Notes: generated by a model from the sequence alone, not told the origin. A stretch of DNA of 64,000 bases from an uncultured Arachnia sp. (GCA_947493995.1 CANLTJ010000001.1:186001-250000), one strand, 5' to 3'. Positions 19,710-30,141 are shown, numbered from the stretch's first letter. Made by a program: numbers and translations.

Positions 19710-20923
19710 CAGTTGGTTCCTTCTTCCAGAACGGAGATACCGGGCAGTTCTCTGCCCTCAAGGAACTCCAGGGAGGCGCCGCCGCCCGTGGAGATGTGGC
19801 CGAACTCATCGTCGGAGTGGCCGAGCGTGCGAACGGCCGCAGCCGAATCGCCGCCACCCACCACGGACAGTCCGTCCACCTGTGTGAGGGCCTTGGCCAC
19901 CGCGGCGGTGCCACTCGCGAGTTGCTCGATCTCGAACACCCCCATGGGACCGTTCCAGAACGCAGTCCTGGCAAGACGAATGGACTCCGCGAACAGTTTC
20001 TCGGTCTCCGGGCCAATGTCGAGGCCCATCTTGTCGCCGGGGATGGCGTTGGAACCGACAACGTCGACATGTCCGGTGACAGTGCGGGCTCCGAAGTCCA
20101 TTCCCTCGGCAACACGGACGTCGACAGGCAGCAGAATTTCCTTGCCCTGCGCCTGCGCAGCCTCGATGTAGCCGCGGCACGTCTCGAGATTGCTGTCATC
20201 CACCAGGGAGCCCCCGATGTCATGACCCTGTGCCTTGAGGAACGTGAACGCCATGCCACCGCCGATGACGAGTGTGTCGGCCACCTTCAGCAGGTTGTCA
20301 ATGACGGACAGCTTGTCCGCCACCTTGGCGCCTCCCAGGACGACGACGAATGGACGCTCGGGAGTTTCGGTGAGCCGACGCAGAACGTCGACCTCCTTGG
20401 CCACCAAGTAGCCGGCAGCGTTCGGAAGAAGTTTGGCCACGTCGTAGACCGATGCCTGCTTCCGGTGTACGACCCCGAAGCCGTCGGACACGAACATGTC
20501 CCCGAACTGGGCGTACTTCTCCGCCAGCGCGGCGCGTTCCGACTCGTCCTTGGACTCTTCAGCCGCCTCGAAGCGGACGTTCTCCAGAAGGGCGACGTCC
20601 CCGTCACCCAGTGCGTCCACCGTCTGGACAGCAGAGGCACCCACCACGTCAGTGGCGAGGGAGACCTCGGCGCCGAGCAGCTCCGAGAGCCGCCCGGCCA
20701 CCGGGGCCAGGGAGTACTTCGGATTGAAAGCTCCCTTGGGGCGGCCCAAGTGAGCCATGATGACGATCCGTGCACCCTTTTCACGCAATGCCTTCAGCGT
20801 GGGCAGGGCTGCACGGATGCGGCCGTCATCCGTGATGGTCTCGCCGTCGAGCGGGACATTGAAATCGCAACGGATCAGAATCCGCTTGCCCGACAGGTTG
20901 CCGAGGTCATCGATGGACTTCAC
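19709..20923 (-). CDS. pgk: phosphoglycerate kinase
   Basis: [39 protein letters not shown]. Confidence 0.97.
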   Translation of the reverse strand: MKSIDDLGNLSGKRILIRCDFNVPLDGETITDDGRIRAALPTLKALREKGARIVIMAHLGRPKGAFNPKYSLAPVAGRLSELLGAEVSLATDVVGASAVQTVDALGDGDVALLENVRFEAAEESKDESERAALAEKYAQFGDMFVSDGFGVVHRKQASVYDVAKLLPNAAGYLVAKEVDVLRRLTETPERPFVVVLGGAKVADKLSVIDNLLKVADTLVIGGGMAFTFLKAQGHDIGGSLVDDSNLETCRGYIEAAQAQGKEILLPVDVRVAEGMDFGARTVTGHVDVVGSNAIPGDKMGLDIGPETEKLFAESIRLARTAFWNGPMGVFEIEQLASGTAAVAKALTQVDGLSVVGGGDSAAAVRTLGHSDDEFGHISTGGGASLEFLEGRELPGISVLEEGTN

Positions 20924-20965
20924 GTGGAATCGCCTTCCCTTGGTTGACAGGTGGTGGAGCCGGAA

Positions 20966-22033
<1,068 letters not shown>

Positions 22034-22125
22034 CTATGGACATCTCCCACCCTATCGAACGGGGCCGGTTCAGGTTCAAGCGGGGTCGCTGGCGAACCCC
22101 AGCCCGGCTTGTTGGCGGTGACCGA

Positions 22126-23109
22126 TCACTCGTCGTCGCGCAGCTCCATCGGGAGGCTCGCCTCAGTGCCCGGCACACCGGCCGTGGCTGCGGCCTTGTC
22201 CGCGGTGGCGAGGAGACGGCGGATCCTGCCTGCAATGGCATCCTTTGTCAGTGGAGGGTCGTGCAGCTTCCCGAGTTCCTCCAGGCTCGCCTGCTGGTGC
22301 TGCAGGCGCAGTTCCCCCGCCATCCGCAGATGTTCCGGTGTCTGTTTCCCGAGGATCTCCAACGCCCTCTCGACGCGTGCGCCAGCCGCCACTGCCGCAC
22401 GGGCGGAGCGGCGGAGGTTGGCGTCATCGAAGTTGGCGAGGCGGTTGGCCTGAGCGCGCACCTCCCGACGCATGCGACGTTCCTCCCACACGAGGCGCGT
22501 GTCGTGAGCTCCCATCCGCGTGAGGAGATCCGCGATGTCCGCCCCGTCCCGCAGCACGACACGCTCCACCCCTCGCACCTCGCGGGACTTCACCGTCAGC
22601 CCGAGGCGCCGCGCAGCACCCACCAGCGCAAGTCCCGCCTCCGAGCCCGGACATGTGACTTCAAGCGCCATGGAACGGCCCGGCTCCGTCAGCGAACCCC
22701 GGGCCAGGAAGGCGCCCCGCCACACCGCGACGGCATCCGCCAGCGATCCACCGACGACGGAGGGAGGAAGGCCCCTGACGGGGCGGCGTTTCTGATCGAC
22801 CAGCCCGGTCAACCTGGCGAGCTTCTCCCCGTCGCGTACCACCCGCACGCTGTAGCGGGTGCTGCGACGCAACCCCGAGGAGTTGATCACGAGCATTTCG
22901 CTGTCCAGCGAATACAGTTCACCGATGAAGGCACGCAGGCGCCGAGCGGCAGCCCCCGTGTCGAGTTCGGCCTCAACGACGATGCGTCCCCCCACGAGGT
23001 GCAAGCCACCGGCGAATCGCAACATCGTGGACACTTCGGCGCGTCGTGCATTGGGGTGCGGGGTGGCCACGGCAGCGAGTTCGGACTTCACCTTCTGTGT
23101 CAGGGCCAT
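22126..23109 (-). CDS. whiA: sporulation/cell division regulator WhiA
   Basis: [12 protein letters not shown]...[17 protein letters not shown]...[25 protein letters not shown]. Confidence 0.95.
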   Translation of the reverse strand: MALTQKVKSELAAVATPHPNARRAEVSTMLRFAGGLHLVGGRIVVEAELDTGAAARRLRAFIGELYSLDSEMLVINSSGLRRSTRYSVRVVRDGEKLARLTGLVDQKRRPVRGLPPSVVGGSLADAVAVWRGAFLARGSLTEPGRSMALEVTCPGSEAGLALVGAARRLGLTVKSREVRGVERVVLRDGADIADLLTRMGAHDTRLVWEERRMRREVRAQANRLANFDDANLRRSARAAVAAGARVERALEILGKQTPEHLRMAGELRLQHQQASLEELGKLHDPPLTKDAIAGRIRRLLATADKAAATAGVPGTEASLPMELRDDE

Positions 23110-23142
23110 GCGGTAGATACTGCCATGCATCCCTCGCCCTGA

Positions 23143-24105
23143 TCATCCCCGGGTCAGCACCTCGGAGAAAACTGAGGCGAGACGATTCGTGTCATGCCGG
23201 GGTGACTCATCGCGAAGACCGACGTCCTCCACCACCAGACGTGCGCCCAGCGACGCTGCATAGCGCTCCAGGTGCGGATCCGTCCCGGCGAAGCGATCGT
23301 CGGCTATGACCACATCGAGCCGAAGGCTGGGCGCATGCTCTGCAAGGAGCTCTATGTGCCGGGAGGCAGTGAACCCATCGGTCTCGTCGGCGGGGGCGAT
23401 GTTCAGCACCAGGACGCGTTGCGCAGGGGTGTGAAGGATGGCGCGCGCCAGGTCCGGTACCAGCAAGTGGGGTATCACCGACGTGAACCACGATCCGGGC
23501 CCCAGCACGACGAAATCGGCATCCATGACCGCCTCGACGGCCTCCGCGCATGCAGGGGGTTCGTGCGGGATCAGTCGCACCGACTGCACGGTGCCGTCCG
23601 TGCTGGCGATGGTCGCCTGACCCGACAGCGTGGCAACCTCATCAGGCGCGACGTCCGAGAGACCAATGACGTCCGCCTCAATCTCCAGGGGCAAGGAGGA
23701 CATGGGCAAGACCCTTCCCCGCGTCCGCAGAAGATCCGCCACCATGTCGAGGCCAGCCACGGTGTCACCCAGCTGCTGCCAGAGACCTGCGATCAGCAGG
23801 TTGCCGATGGCGTGCCCGGAGAGGGCTCCGTCGCCGGTGAAACGGGATTGCAGGACGCTGGCCCAAGTACGTCCTTCCTGGTCATCGCTGCAGAGCGCTG
23901 CGAGTGCCATCCGCAGATCCCCGGGCGGCAGGCAGCCCAGTTCGCGGCGCAACTGCCCGGAGCTGCCTCCATCATCGGCGACGGTGACCACCGCCGTCAG
24001 ATTGTCGGTGACCCGCCGCAACGCCGTGAGGGAGGCAGACAGTCCGTGTCCACCACCGCACGCCACCACGTTGGGGAGCGCTCCGATGCCCTGCATGGTG
24101 TTCAC
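23143..24105 (-). CDS. yvcK: gluconeogenesis factor YvcK/CofD-like protein
   Basis: VVACGGGHGLSASLTALRR...AVVTVADDGGSSGQLRRELGCLPPGDLR. Confidence 0.94.
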   Translation of the reverse strand: MNTMQGIGALPNVVACGGGHGLSASLTALRRVTDNLTAVVTVADDGGSSGQLRRELGCLPPGDLRMALAALCSDDQEGRTWASVLQSRFTGDGALSGHAIGNLLIAGLWQQLGDTVAGLDMVADLLRTRGRVLPMSSLPLEIEADVIGLSDVAPDEVATLSGQATIASTDGTVQSVRLIPHEPPACAEAVEAVMDADFVVLGPGSWFTSVIPHLLVPDLARAILHTPAQRVLVLNIAPADETDGFTASRHIELLAEHAPSLRLDVVIADDRFAGTDPHLERYAASLGARLVVEDVGLRDESPRHDTNRLASVFSEVLTRG

Positions 24106-24980
24106 TCCTTGCCCATGTCACGGTGGAGGATGGTGACGCCGAAGCCTCTCTCCTGGAGGCGCGGGGCCAGCGCCTCGCAGATGGCCGTCGAGCGGTGTTT
24201 GCCCCCGGTGCAACCCACCGCCACGGTCACCTGTCGTTTGCCCTCGCGCATATAGCCGGGAGCCATGGTGCTGAGCAGCTGCAGCACGTGTTCCTGGAAC
24301 GCGGGGGCGTCGGGCTGCCCCAGCACATATTCGGCGACGTCCGGGGAGAGCCCGGTCCGAGGACGCAACTCGGGCACCCAGTAGGGATTCGGCAGGAATC
24401 GGACGTCGAAGACCACGTCGGCATCGATCGGCACACCGTTCTTGAACCCGAACGAGATCAGGGCGATGCGAAGTGTGTCGGTGGCGTCGTTCCCGAAGTG
24501 GTTGGAGACGCGCTGCGCCAGCTGCCGGGGAGTGAGACCGGAGGTGTCCACGACGATGTCGGCACTCGCCCGCAGATCCGCCAGGAGGCGACGCTCGCGC
24601 ACCATGCCCTCCACGAGCCGCCCGTCGCCCTGCAGGGGAAGCGGACGTCTGTTGGATTCCTGCCGTTGCACGATGATGTCATCGCTGGCTTCGAGGAACA
24701 GGACGGTGACCTCGACACCCTGCGCGCGGAGTGCGGCCAGCGCATCGGGAAGCTGCTCGAACTGTTCACGGCTGCGCACATCGAACCCGACGGCCACCCG
24801 ATCAGTTCCGGTGCGGACGAGTTCCGCAGCGAGTCCCGGGAGCATGACGGGCGGCAGATTGTCCACGACGTACCACCCGAGATCCTCCATGGCGTGGGCG
24901 GCGGTTCGCCGCCCGGCACCGGACATTCCGGTGACGATGACCAATCGTTGCGTCACGTGGGTTGCAGGCATGGCCACCAC
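24102..24980 (-). CDS. rapZ: RNase adapter RapZ
   Basis: VIVTGMSGAGRRTAAHAMEDLGWYVVDNLPP, VAVGCTGGKHRST. Confidence 0.95.
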   Translation of the reverse strand: MVAMPATHVTQRLVIVTGMSGAGRRTAAHAMEDLGWYVVDNLPPVMLPGLAAELVRTGTDRVAVGFDVRSREQFEQLPDALAALRAQGVEVTVLFLEASDDIIVQRQESNRRPLPLQGDGRLVEGMVRERRLLADLRASADIVVDTSGLTPRQLAQRVSNHFGNDATDTLRIALISFGFKNGVPIDADVVFDVRFLPNPYWVPELRPRTGLSPDVAEYVLGQPDAPAFQEHVLQLLSTMAPGYMREGKRQVTVAVGCTGGKHRSTAICEALAPRLQERGFGVTILHRDMGKE

Positions 24981-25003
24981 ACTAGTCCGAGCGGCTCGCG
25001 GGG

Positions 25004-25633
25004 TCAGTCGGCCAGAGTGCGCTCTCCAATGCCGCGGGCCATGAGTGCCTCACCGCTGCGCTCGGCATACGCGACCGCACCAATGATCACGGGGGTGAGC
25101 AGCAGGGCGGGATTGCGCTCCAGCCCCCGCGCCCGTGCGGCCATCCGGGCATCATCGACACTGCCGAGGAGGTACGGAATGGACCGGATCATGAGCGCCA
25201 CGGCCAGCGCCACCTGGTCCGGATTGACGCCGAGGAACCGGAGGGGCCGCAGCGCCCACACCAACGCATCCAGCAGCTCGGGTGCTCCCGTTGTGAGGGT
25301 CAGCATCCGCGCTGCGAGGATGGCCACCAGCAGATTTCCGGGGCGCACAAATGCTGCTTCGGGGGCCAGTGTCACCAGATGGAACAGCGCAAGCACAGCC
25401 AAGATGCTCCACATCATCCAGCCCAGCCGCAGCGCTCGCGACAACCGGATGCCGCTCGTGCGGTGGAACAACAGCACCACGAGCAGGGCGCCCAGGGTGA
25501 CCGGCCACGATGCGAACGCCAGTACGGGCACCACCAGTGCGAGTAGGAGGAGGTACTTGATCCCGACCGGGATCCGAAACAACCACCCGTCTCCGGGTTC
25601 ATGGATACCGAGCACCCCCGCGTGCGGATTCAC
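25004..25633 (-). CDS. ECF transporter T component (BioN-like)
   Basis: Hydrophobic protein with ...ARAAAARARGLE-like coupling motif (ARMAARARGLERNPAL), operon with EcfA and BioY. Confidence 0.85.
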   Translation of the reverse strand: MNPHAGVLGIHEPGDGWLFRIPVGIKYLLLLALVVPVLAFASWPVTLGALLVVLLFHRTSGIRLSRALRLGWMMWSILAVLALFHLVTLAPEAAFVRPGNLLVAILAARMLTLTTGAPELLDALVWALRPLRFLGVNPDQVALAVALMIRSIPYLLGSVDDARMAARARGLERNPALLLTPVIIGAVAYAERSGEALMARGIGERTLAD

Positions 25634-26334
25634 GAGCGCACCCCCATGAGTTGTTCGTAGTGCCGGATCGCCCGGCCGGGTTCGTCATCTGCCACGATGC
25701 GTCCGTCGTCGATCACGAGCACCCGGTCAGCATCGGCGGCTACGCCCAGGTCGTGGGTGGAGTAGATGAGCTGTTGCGGGAGCGCCGCGAACGTGGCCCG
25801 TAGTGCGAGTTTGTTCCGAAGGTCCAACAGCGTGGTCGGTTCGTCGGCCACGATGATCGACGGCTCCACGGCCAGCACGCTGGTGAGGGCCACGAGTTGC
25901 CGCTCCCCACCCGAGAGATCGTGGATGCTCTGGTGCGCCAGTCTTCCCAGTCCCCGCTCCTCCAGCAGCTCCAGGGCCCGCGCAGCGCGAGCGGGACGGC
26001 CCTTGATCCGGCTCCGCAGGCTGAGTTCCACATCCTCGATCGGAGTGGACATGACAAGCTGTGCCAGCGGATCGGTGAAGATGAAGCCGACGGCGTTGCG
26101 GACGTCCCGACCCTGGTTGACGGTGTCGAATCCGGAGGCCGTCACGCGTCCCGATGAGGGTAGCCGCAGGCCGTTCATGAGTCTCAGCAGCGTCGACTTC
26201 CCCGACCCGTTGGCCCCGATGACGCAGATGCGACGTTCGTCCAGCGTCAGGGAGACATCCGCCAACAATGTACGGTCGGCTTCTCCGCGACGGTGCGCCG
26301 GAATCACGACGCTGACGTCGTGGAGGTGGATCAT
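25630..26334 (-). CDS. ECF transporter ATPase (BioM-like)
   Basis: VIGANGSGKSTLLRLMNGL, DLSGGERQLVALTSVLAVEPSIIVADEPTTLLD. Confidence 0.88.
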   Translation of the reverse strand: MIHLHDVSVVIPAHRRGEADRTLLADVSLTLDERRICVIGANGSGKSTLLRLMNGLRLPSSGRVTASGFDTVNQGRDVRNAVGFIFTDPLAQLVMSTPIEDVELSLRSRIKGRPARAARALELLEERGLGRLAHQSIHDLSGGERQLVALTSVLAVEPSIIVADEPTTLLDLRNKLALRATFAALPQQLIYSTHDLGVAADADRVLVIDDGRIVADDEPGRAIRHYEQLMGVRS

Positions 26335-26921
26335 CGTCCAAGTAGCCGGGGAAACGCCTTGTGGACCGCCATGGCCAGCGTCACAGCGATGATCGACTTG
26401 ACGAGGTCCCCCACCCAGAACGGCACGTCAATGAAGAGGGCTTCCCGCCAGCTGACTCCCAGCACGTTGGAAAGATGGGTGACCCCGATCGGCATGATGA
26501 CGAGGTAGCGGGCGAGCAGCAGACCCCCCAGCATGATTAGCGGCGTCGTCGCGCTCAGACCTCGGCGCACTGCCCACCGGGCCACGAATCCCCCCACCAG
26601 GGCCGCGAGCGGGAATGAGAGCAGGTATCCGCCCGTCGGGCCGATCAGCACCCCCACGCCGGCAGCGCCGCCGGAGAAGACCGGAAGGCCAGCAGCACCT
26701 ACGGCGACGTAGAGGGCCACAGCTGCAAAGCCGCGCCACGGGCCCAGGCAGAGGCCGGTCAGGGCCACTCCGAGTGTCTGCAGCGTGATGGGGACTGGGC
26801 CCAGCGGAATGGGCGGAGTCAGCGCCATGGCGGAGAGCAGGGCGGCGAACACGGCAATGCGAGCGAGATCACTCGGGGCCAATGCTCGTTGCCGGCCGGG
26901 GGCGCTCACCTGTGTCGACAT
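26331..26921 (-). CDS. bioY: biotin transporter BioY
   Basis: PIPLGPVPITLQTLGVALTGLCLGPWRGFAAVALYVAVGAAGLPVFSGGAAGVGVLIGPTGGYLLSFPLAA. Confidence 0.93.
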   Translation of the reverse strand: MSTQVSAPGRQRALAPSDLARIAVFAALLSAMALTPPIPLGPVPITLQTLGVALTGLCLGPWRGFAAVALYVAVGAAGLPVFSGGAAGVGVLIGPTGGYLLSFPLAALVGGFVARWAVRRGLSATTPLIMLGGLLLARYLVIMPIGVTHLSNVLGVSWREALFIDVPFWVGDLVKSIIAVTLAMAVHKAFPRLLGR

Positions 26922-26975
26922 CTACCGCTCCACTTCCTGGGGTGAAAAAACAACTGGCGTCCATTCAACACCACG

Positions 26976-26994
26976 ACTTGAACAGCGTTCAAGT
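26976..26994. promoter_or_regulatory. palindromic operator upstream of bioY, resembling the BioQ motif TGAAC-N3-GTTAC
   Basis: ACTTGAAC-AGC-GTTCAAGT, perfect 8-bp arms, ~55 nt upstream of bioY. Confidence 0.6.
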
Positions 26995-27089
26995 AGGCGG
27001 GTGAAAGACCGGGCAGGTGGGCGCAGCCCGAACGCCGATACAGAGACCACGACGACAAGATAAGTTGTCCACGTGGGAAGGAGCGCCAG

Positions 27090-28001
27090 GTGCAACGCTC
27101 GGATCATGACATCGAAGAGGCTTCTGGTCGCTTCGAGCAGTCAGCGAACAATCTTGACCGAGCGACCTCGACCGAGGCTGAACACGACATATTGGCCCGC
27201 GACCCGCTGCCCCTGATGGGGAAGTCAGCGGTGGTGACCGGGGTGAGTCGTCGGGCAGCCATCGGTTACGCCACCGCCTGCCGACTGGCCGCCTACGGCG
27301 CGAGCGTGTTCTGCCATCACTTCTCGCCGCACGACGATGAGCAGGCTTGGGGTGGCGATGACATGGAAGCGGTGCTCGCCGGAGTTCGAGCTCATCTCAT
27401 CGGAGACGCTCGAGTTGCTGACCTCCATGCAGATTTCGTCGATCCTGAGGCGCCCGCCCGGGTGATCGATGCAGCAATTGAAGAGTTCGGCACCATCGAC
27501 GCGTTGATATGCAACCAGGCCATGTCAGGGTCCGACGGCGCCGTGGGCGAGTTGAGCGCTGCTGATCTCGATCGGCACTGGGCGGTCGATGCGCGCGCCT
27601 CCATCCTCCTGACGCAAGCCTTCATGACGCACCATGAAGAGGGCTCCACGGCATCGATCGTCTTCCTCACCTCGGGTCAGGGGCTGGGTCCGATGCCGGG
27701 GGAGGTCGCCTACGCGGCGGCCAAGGCCGCCATCGCGGGAGTCACCACAACGATTGCGGATGAGCTCGCGGATCGCGGCATCCGCGTCAACACCGTCAAC
27801 CCTGGACCCGTGGACACCGGCTACATGACTGAGGAGACCTGGCGGATGGTTGAGCCGATGTTCCCTCTCGGTCGCTTCGGACAGCCAGACGACGCAGCGC
27901 GGCTCCTCGCCTGGCTCCTCACGGACGAGGCCGCATGGATCAGCGGTCAGATCATCAACTCAGAAGGCGGCTTCGGCCGCTGGCGTCCCCACGGCCATTG
28001 A
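27090..28001 (+). CDS. SDR family oxidoreductase
   Basis: AVVTGVSRRAAIGYATA, catalytic YAAAK, NTVNPGPVDTGYM, WISGQIINSEGG; start uncertain. Confidence 0.85.
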   Translation: MQRSDHDIEEASGRFEQSANNLDRATSTEAEHDILARDPLPLMGKSAVVTGVSRRAAIGYATACRLAAYGASVFCHHFSPHDDEQAWGGDDMEAVLAGVRAHLIGDARVADLHADFVDPEAPARVIDAAIEEFGTIDALICNQAMSGSDGAVGELSAADLDRHWAVDARASILLTQAFMTHHEEGSTASIVFLTSGQGLGPMPGEVAYAAAKAAIAGVTTTIADELADRGIRVNTVNPGPVDTGYMTEETWRMVEPMFPLGRFGQPDDAARLLAWLLTDEAAWISGQIINSEGGFGRWRPHGH

Positions 28002-28031
28002 GCAATACCAACCCAGCAGATCACCACATGT

Positions 28032-28046
28032 TGGCATATACTGCCA
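28032..28046. promoter_or_regulatory. inverted repeat TGGCA-N5-TGCCA overlapping a TATACT -10 upstream of parD-like gene
   Basis: TTGGCATATACTGCCAGTGG directly before the antitoxin ORF. Confidence 0.45.
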
Positions 28047-28337
28047 GTGGAGGTGGTTGCCGTGGCTACGAGAAATGTCGTTCTGAGTCAGCACCAACAC
28101 GAACTTGTTGAGGCGCTGGTGAAGTCTGGGCGCTATCAGAACGCCAGCGAGGTACTGCGCGAAGGCCTGCGACTCGTGGAGCGCGAGCACGCACAGGAAG
28201 CAGCGAAAGTCGCAGTCCTCCGCCGAGCCGCCGATGAAGGGTGGTCGGATCTTGCCGCGGGTCGTTTCGACGACATCGAAGATGAGTCCCTCGACGACTT
28301 CATAGGGCAGCTCGGCACCCGCGCTGCAGCGGGCTGA
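28047..28337 (+). CDS. ParD-like ribbon-helix-helix antitoxin (type II TA)
   Basis: RNVVLSQHQHELVEALVKSGRYQNASEVLREGLRLVEREH; start overlaps the toxin-operon promoter region. Confidence 0.88.
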   Translation: MEVVAVATRNVVLSQHQHELVEALVKSGRYQNASEVLREGLRLVEREHAQEAAKVAVLRRAADEGWSDLAAGRFDDIEDESLDDFIGQLGTRAAAG

Positions 28338-28681
28338 TGACGAGGTATCGCCTCACACATGCCGCTCAGACCGACATTCTCTCGATCCTCGCCTGGTCGC
28401 ACGACCAGTTCGGGGAGGAAGCACGCCAGCGATACGAGGCACTGATCTCCGCAGCCATCAGGGACGCCGCCGCCCGCAACGACGAGTTGGGGCGGACACC
28501 TCGCCCAGAGCTGGGCGACGGGGTGTTTTCCTGGCATCTGGCGCAGAGCCGTCGTCGCTCGCGCGGTGGAAAAGTTCGCCGTCCGCGGCACTTCCTGACC
28601 TGCCGACTCGACGGCGACGTCCTGGTTGTCGGTCGAGTCCTCCACGACGCGATGGATCTACGACGACACCTCGATTCCTAG
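28337..28681 (+). CDS. ParE-like RelE/ParE superfamily toxin
   Basis: YRLTHAAQTDILSILAWSHDQFGEEARQRYEALISAA...VVGRVLHDAMDLRRHL. Confidence 0.86.
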   Translation: MTRYRLTHAAQTDILSILAWSHDQFGEEARQRYEALISAAIRDAAARNDELGRTPRPELGDGVFSWHLAQSRRRSRGGKVRRPRHFLTCRLDGDVLVVGRVLHDAMDLRRHLDS

Positions 28682-28722
28682 GGAACCACTGATCAATCAT
28701 GCCCTGGCTGCAGCGCACCGGG
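28678..28722. mobile_element. solo terminal fragment of the same MITE/IS family as 4281-4451
   Basis: CTAGGGAACCACTGATCAATCATGCCCTGGCTGCAGCGCACCGGG closely matches the reverse complement of 4408-4451. Confidence 0.65.
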
Positions 28723-28743
28723 CGTCCCAACAATGCCGCAGGT

Positions 28744-29148
28744 CTACCAAACGGTGATCGGATGTGGATGCCGGTGCTTGCGCATTCGGCCATCCTTGGT
28801 GACCAGACTGGCACCGTGCTCGACGGCGGTGGCGAAGATCAGCCGGTCTGCTGGATCCCCGGGAAATGACCCGGGCAGGGCCACTGCGGCGTCCGCAAGA
28901 GACGTGGTGATCGGAAGCGTGCGGACCCGTGAGGCAAGGCCAGCCAACCACACCCGGATCGGAATACTCACCACGATGCGTCCGTGTGCCGCCAGCCACG
29001 CGAGCTCGTACCAGCTGATGGCGGCGACAGCGAGTTCATCGGCTGATTCGATGGCCGCGACTGCCGGCTCGCTGAGGCGCTCCGGCTCAGCGGACCACCA
29101 CTGAACGACGTGGGTGTCCAGGACGATCAAGCTCACGCCGTTTCCCAC
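28744..29148 (-). CDS. PIN-domain toxin VapC-like
   Basis: LIVLDTHVVQWWSAEPERLSEPAVAAIE...AALPGSFPGDPADRLIFATAVEHGASLVTKDGRM. Confidence 0.88.
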   Translation of the reverse strand: MGNGVSLIVLDTHVVQWWSAEPERLSEPAVAAIESADELAVAAISWYELAWLAAHGRIVVSIPIRVWLAGLASRVRTLPITTSLADAAVALPGSFPGDPADRLIFATAVEHGASLVTKDGRMRKHRHPHPITVW

Positions 29149-29360
29149 GTCGTACCTGCACCGAAAAGCGACTCGTCGTCCTCATCGGAGATCGCGACGC
29201 CAGCATACGCACCCTTCAAGGCGGACGGGCCGGTCGCAGGGACCAGCCGTGCGACTGTCCGCCCGTGCTTGGTGATCTCAAGTTCCTCGCCGTCGGAGAC
29301 GTCATCGAGGAGCGCGAGTAACTTCGCCTTGGCCTCTGTCGCAGTCATTCGACGAGTCAT
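29133..29360 (-). CDS. Phd/YefM-family antitoxin
   Basis: MTRRMTATEAKAKLLALLDDVSDGEELEITKHGRTVARLVP; overlaps the PIN toxin start. Confidence 0.88.
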   Translation of the reverse strand: MTRRMTATEAKAKLLALLDDVSDGEELEITKHGRTVARLVPATGPSALKGAYAGVAISDEDDESLFGAGTTWETA

Positions 29361-29453
29361 ATGGTCATGATAGCGGTCAGACCACAACCTGGTCCAGCCT
29401 TCAAGCCTTCCGCACGAGGGTGGGTCTGTGTCGATGCGACAGCGACCCAAGTC

Positions 29454-29864
29454 CTACACACCCTGCTCCGGTGTCACGACTTCGCAGCGGACACCGGGCG
29501 CGCGACCGATGCGCCGGTCAAGCGTGACCAGCTTCGTCTCGAGGAACTCCGCGAGGGCGACATAGCTGGCGTCGTACGCCGTCAGGTTGGCGCGGAGCTG
29601 CCACGATCGGTGCGCCAAGAGTTCGTAGGGCCACTGCTCGACGGCCAAGTCGAGCAGATCTGCGTACGCCTGGGCTGCCTGGTCCGAGGTGATGAGAGCC
29701 GCCAAAACGTGTCGTCGGATGATGTTGGCGGCCTCGAATGGAAGCAAGCTGGGGGCTGCGAGATCCTCCCCCGCGAGAAGGTCGGTGGCCCAGCGACCAT
29801 CCGGCCCTGCGTCCAGAAGGACGGCCACCACGGCCGAGGCGTCACAGACGATCCAGCGCCTCAC
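29454..29864 (-). CDS. PIN-domain toxin VapC/FitB-like
   Basis: IVCDASAVVAVLLDAGPDGRWA...LTAYDASYVALAEFLETKLVTLDRRI. Confidence 0.88.
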   Translation of the reverse strand: MRRWIVCDASAVVAVLLDAGPDGRWATDLLAGEDLAAPSLLPFEAANIIRRHVLAALITSDQAAQAYADLLDLAVEQWPYELLAHRSWQLRANLTAYDASYVALAEFLETKLVTLDRRIGRAPGVRCEVVTPEQGV

Positions 29865-30097
29865 CGACGATCCGCATCGCGTGCCGACAGGATCGACGCA
29901 GCATCGACATGCACGCCGGTGGCCTCGACGCGAGAGCGAGCACGCGCGATGACGTCGTCTACAGCGGGGCGCGCAGTACTCTGAACAAGCATTGTCCGCA
30001 GGTACTCCTGCAATGACATGCCAGCCCGAGCAGCGCGCGACGCCAACTCGTCGCGGACGTGATTTGGAACCTCACGCACAGTGATAGCAACACTCAT
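29861..30097 (-). CDS. FitA/VapB-like RHH antitoxin
   Basis: ITVREVPNHVRDELASRAARAGMSLQEYLRTML; 4-nt overlap with PIN toxin. Confidence 0.88.
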   Translation of the reverse strand: MSVAITVREVPNHVRDELASRAARAGMSLQEYLRTMLVQSTARPAVDDVIARARSRVEATGVHVDAASILSARDADRR

Positions 30098-30141
30098 GCA
30101 GCTATTTTAGCAGCACTGCCAGCGTTCCAGCAGTACCACCA

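Noticed and set aside
24123-25649. 508-aa + strand ORF across rapZ and ecfT
   Set aside because: Overlaps two well-supported minus-strand genes, composition-biased with no domain
26922-27107. 61-aa minus-strand ORF upstream of bioY as a leader peptide
   Set aside because: Overlaps the palindromic operator and the SDR start; no SD or conserved feature
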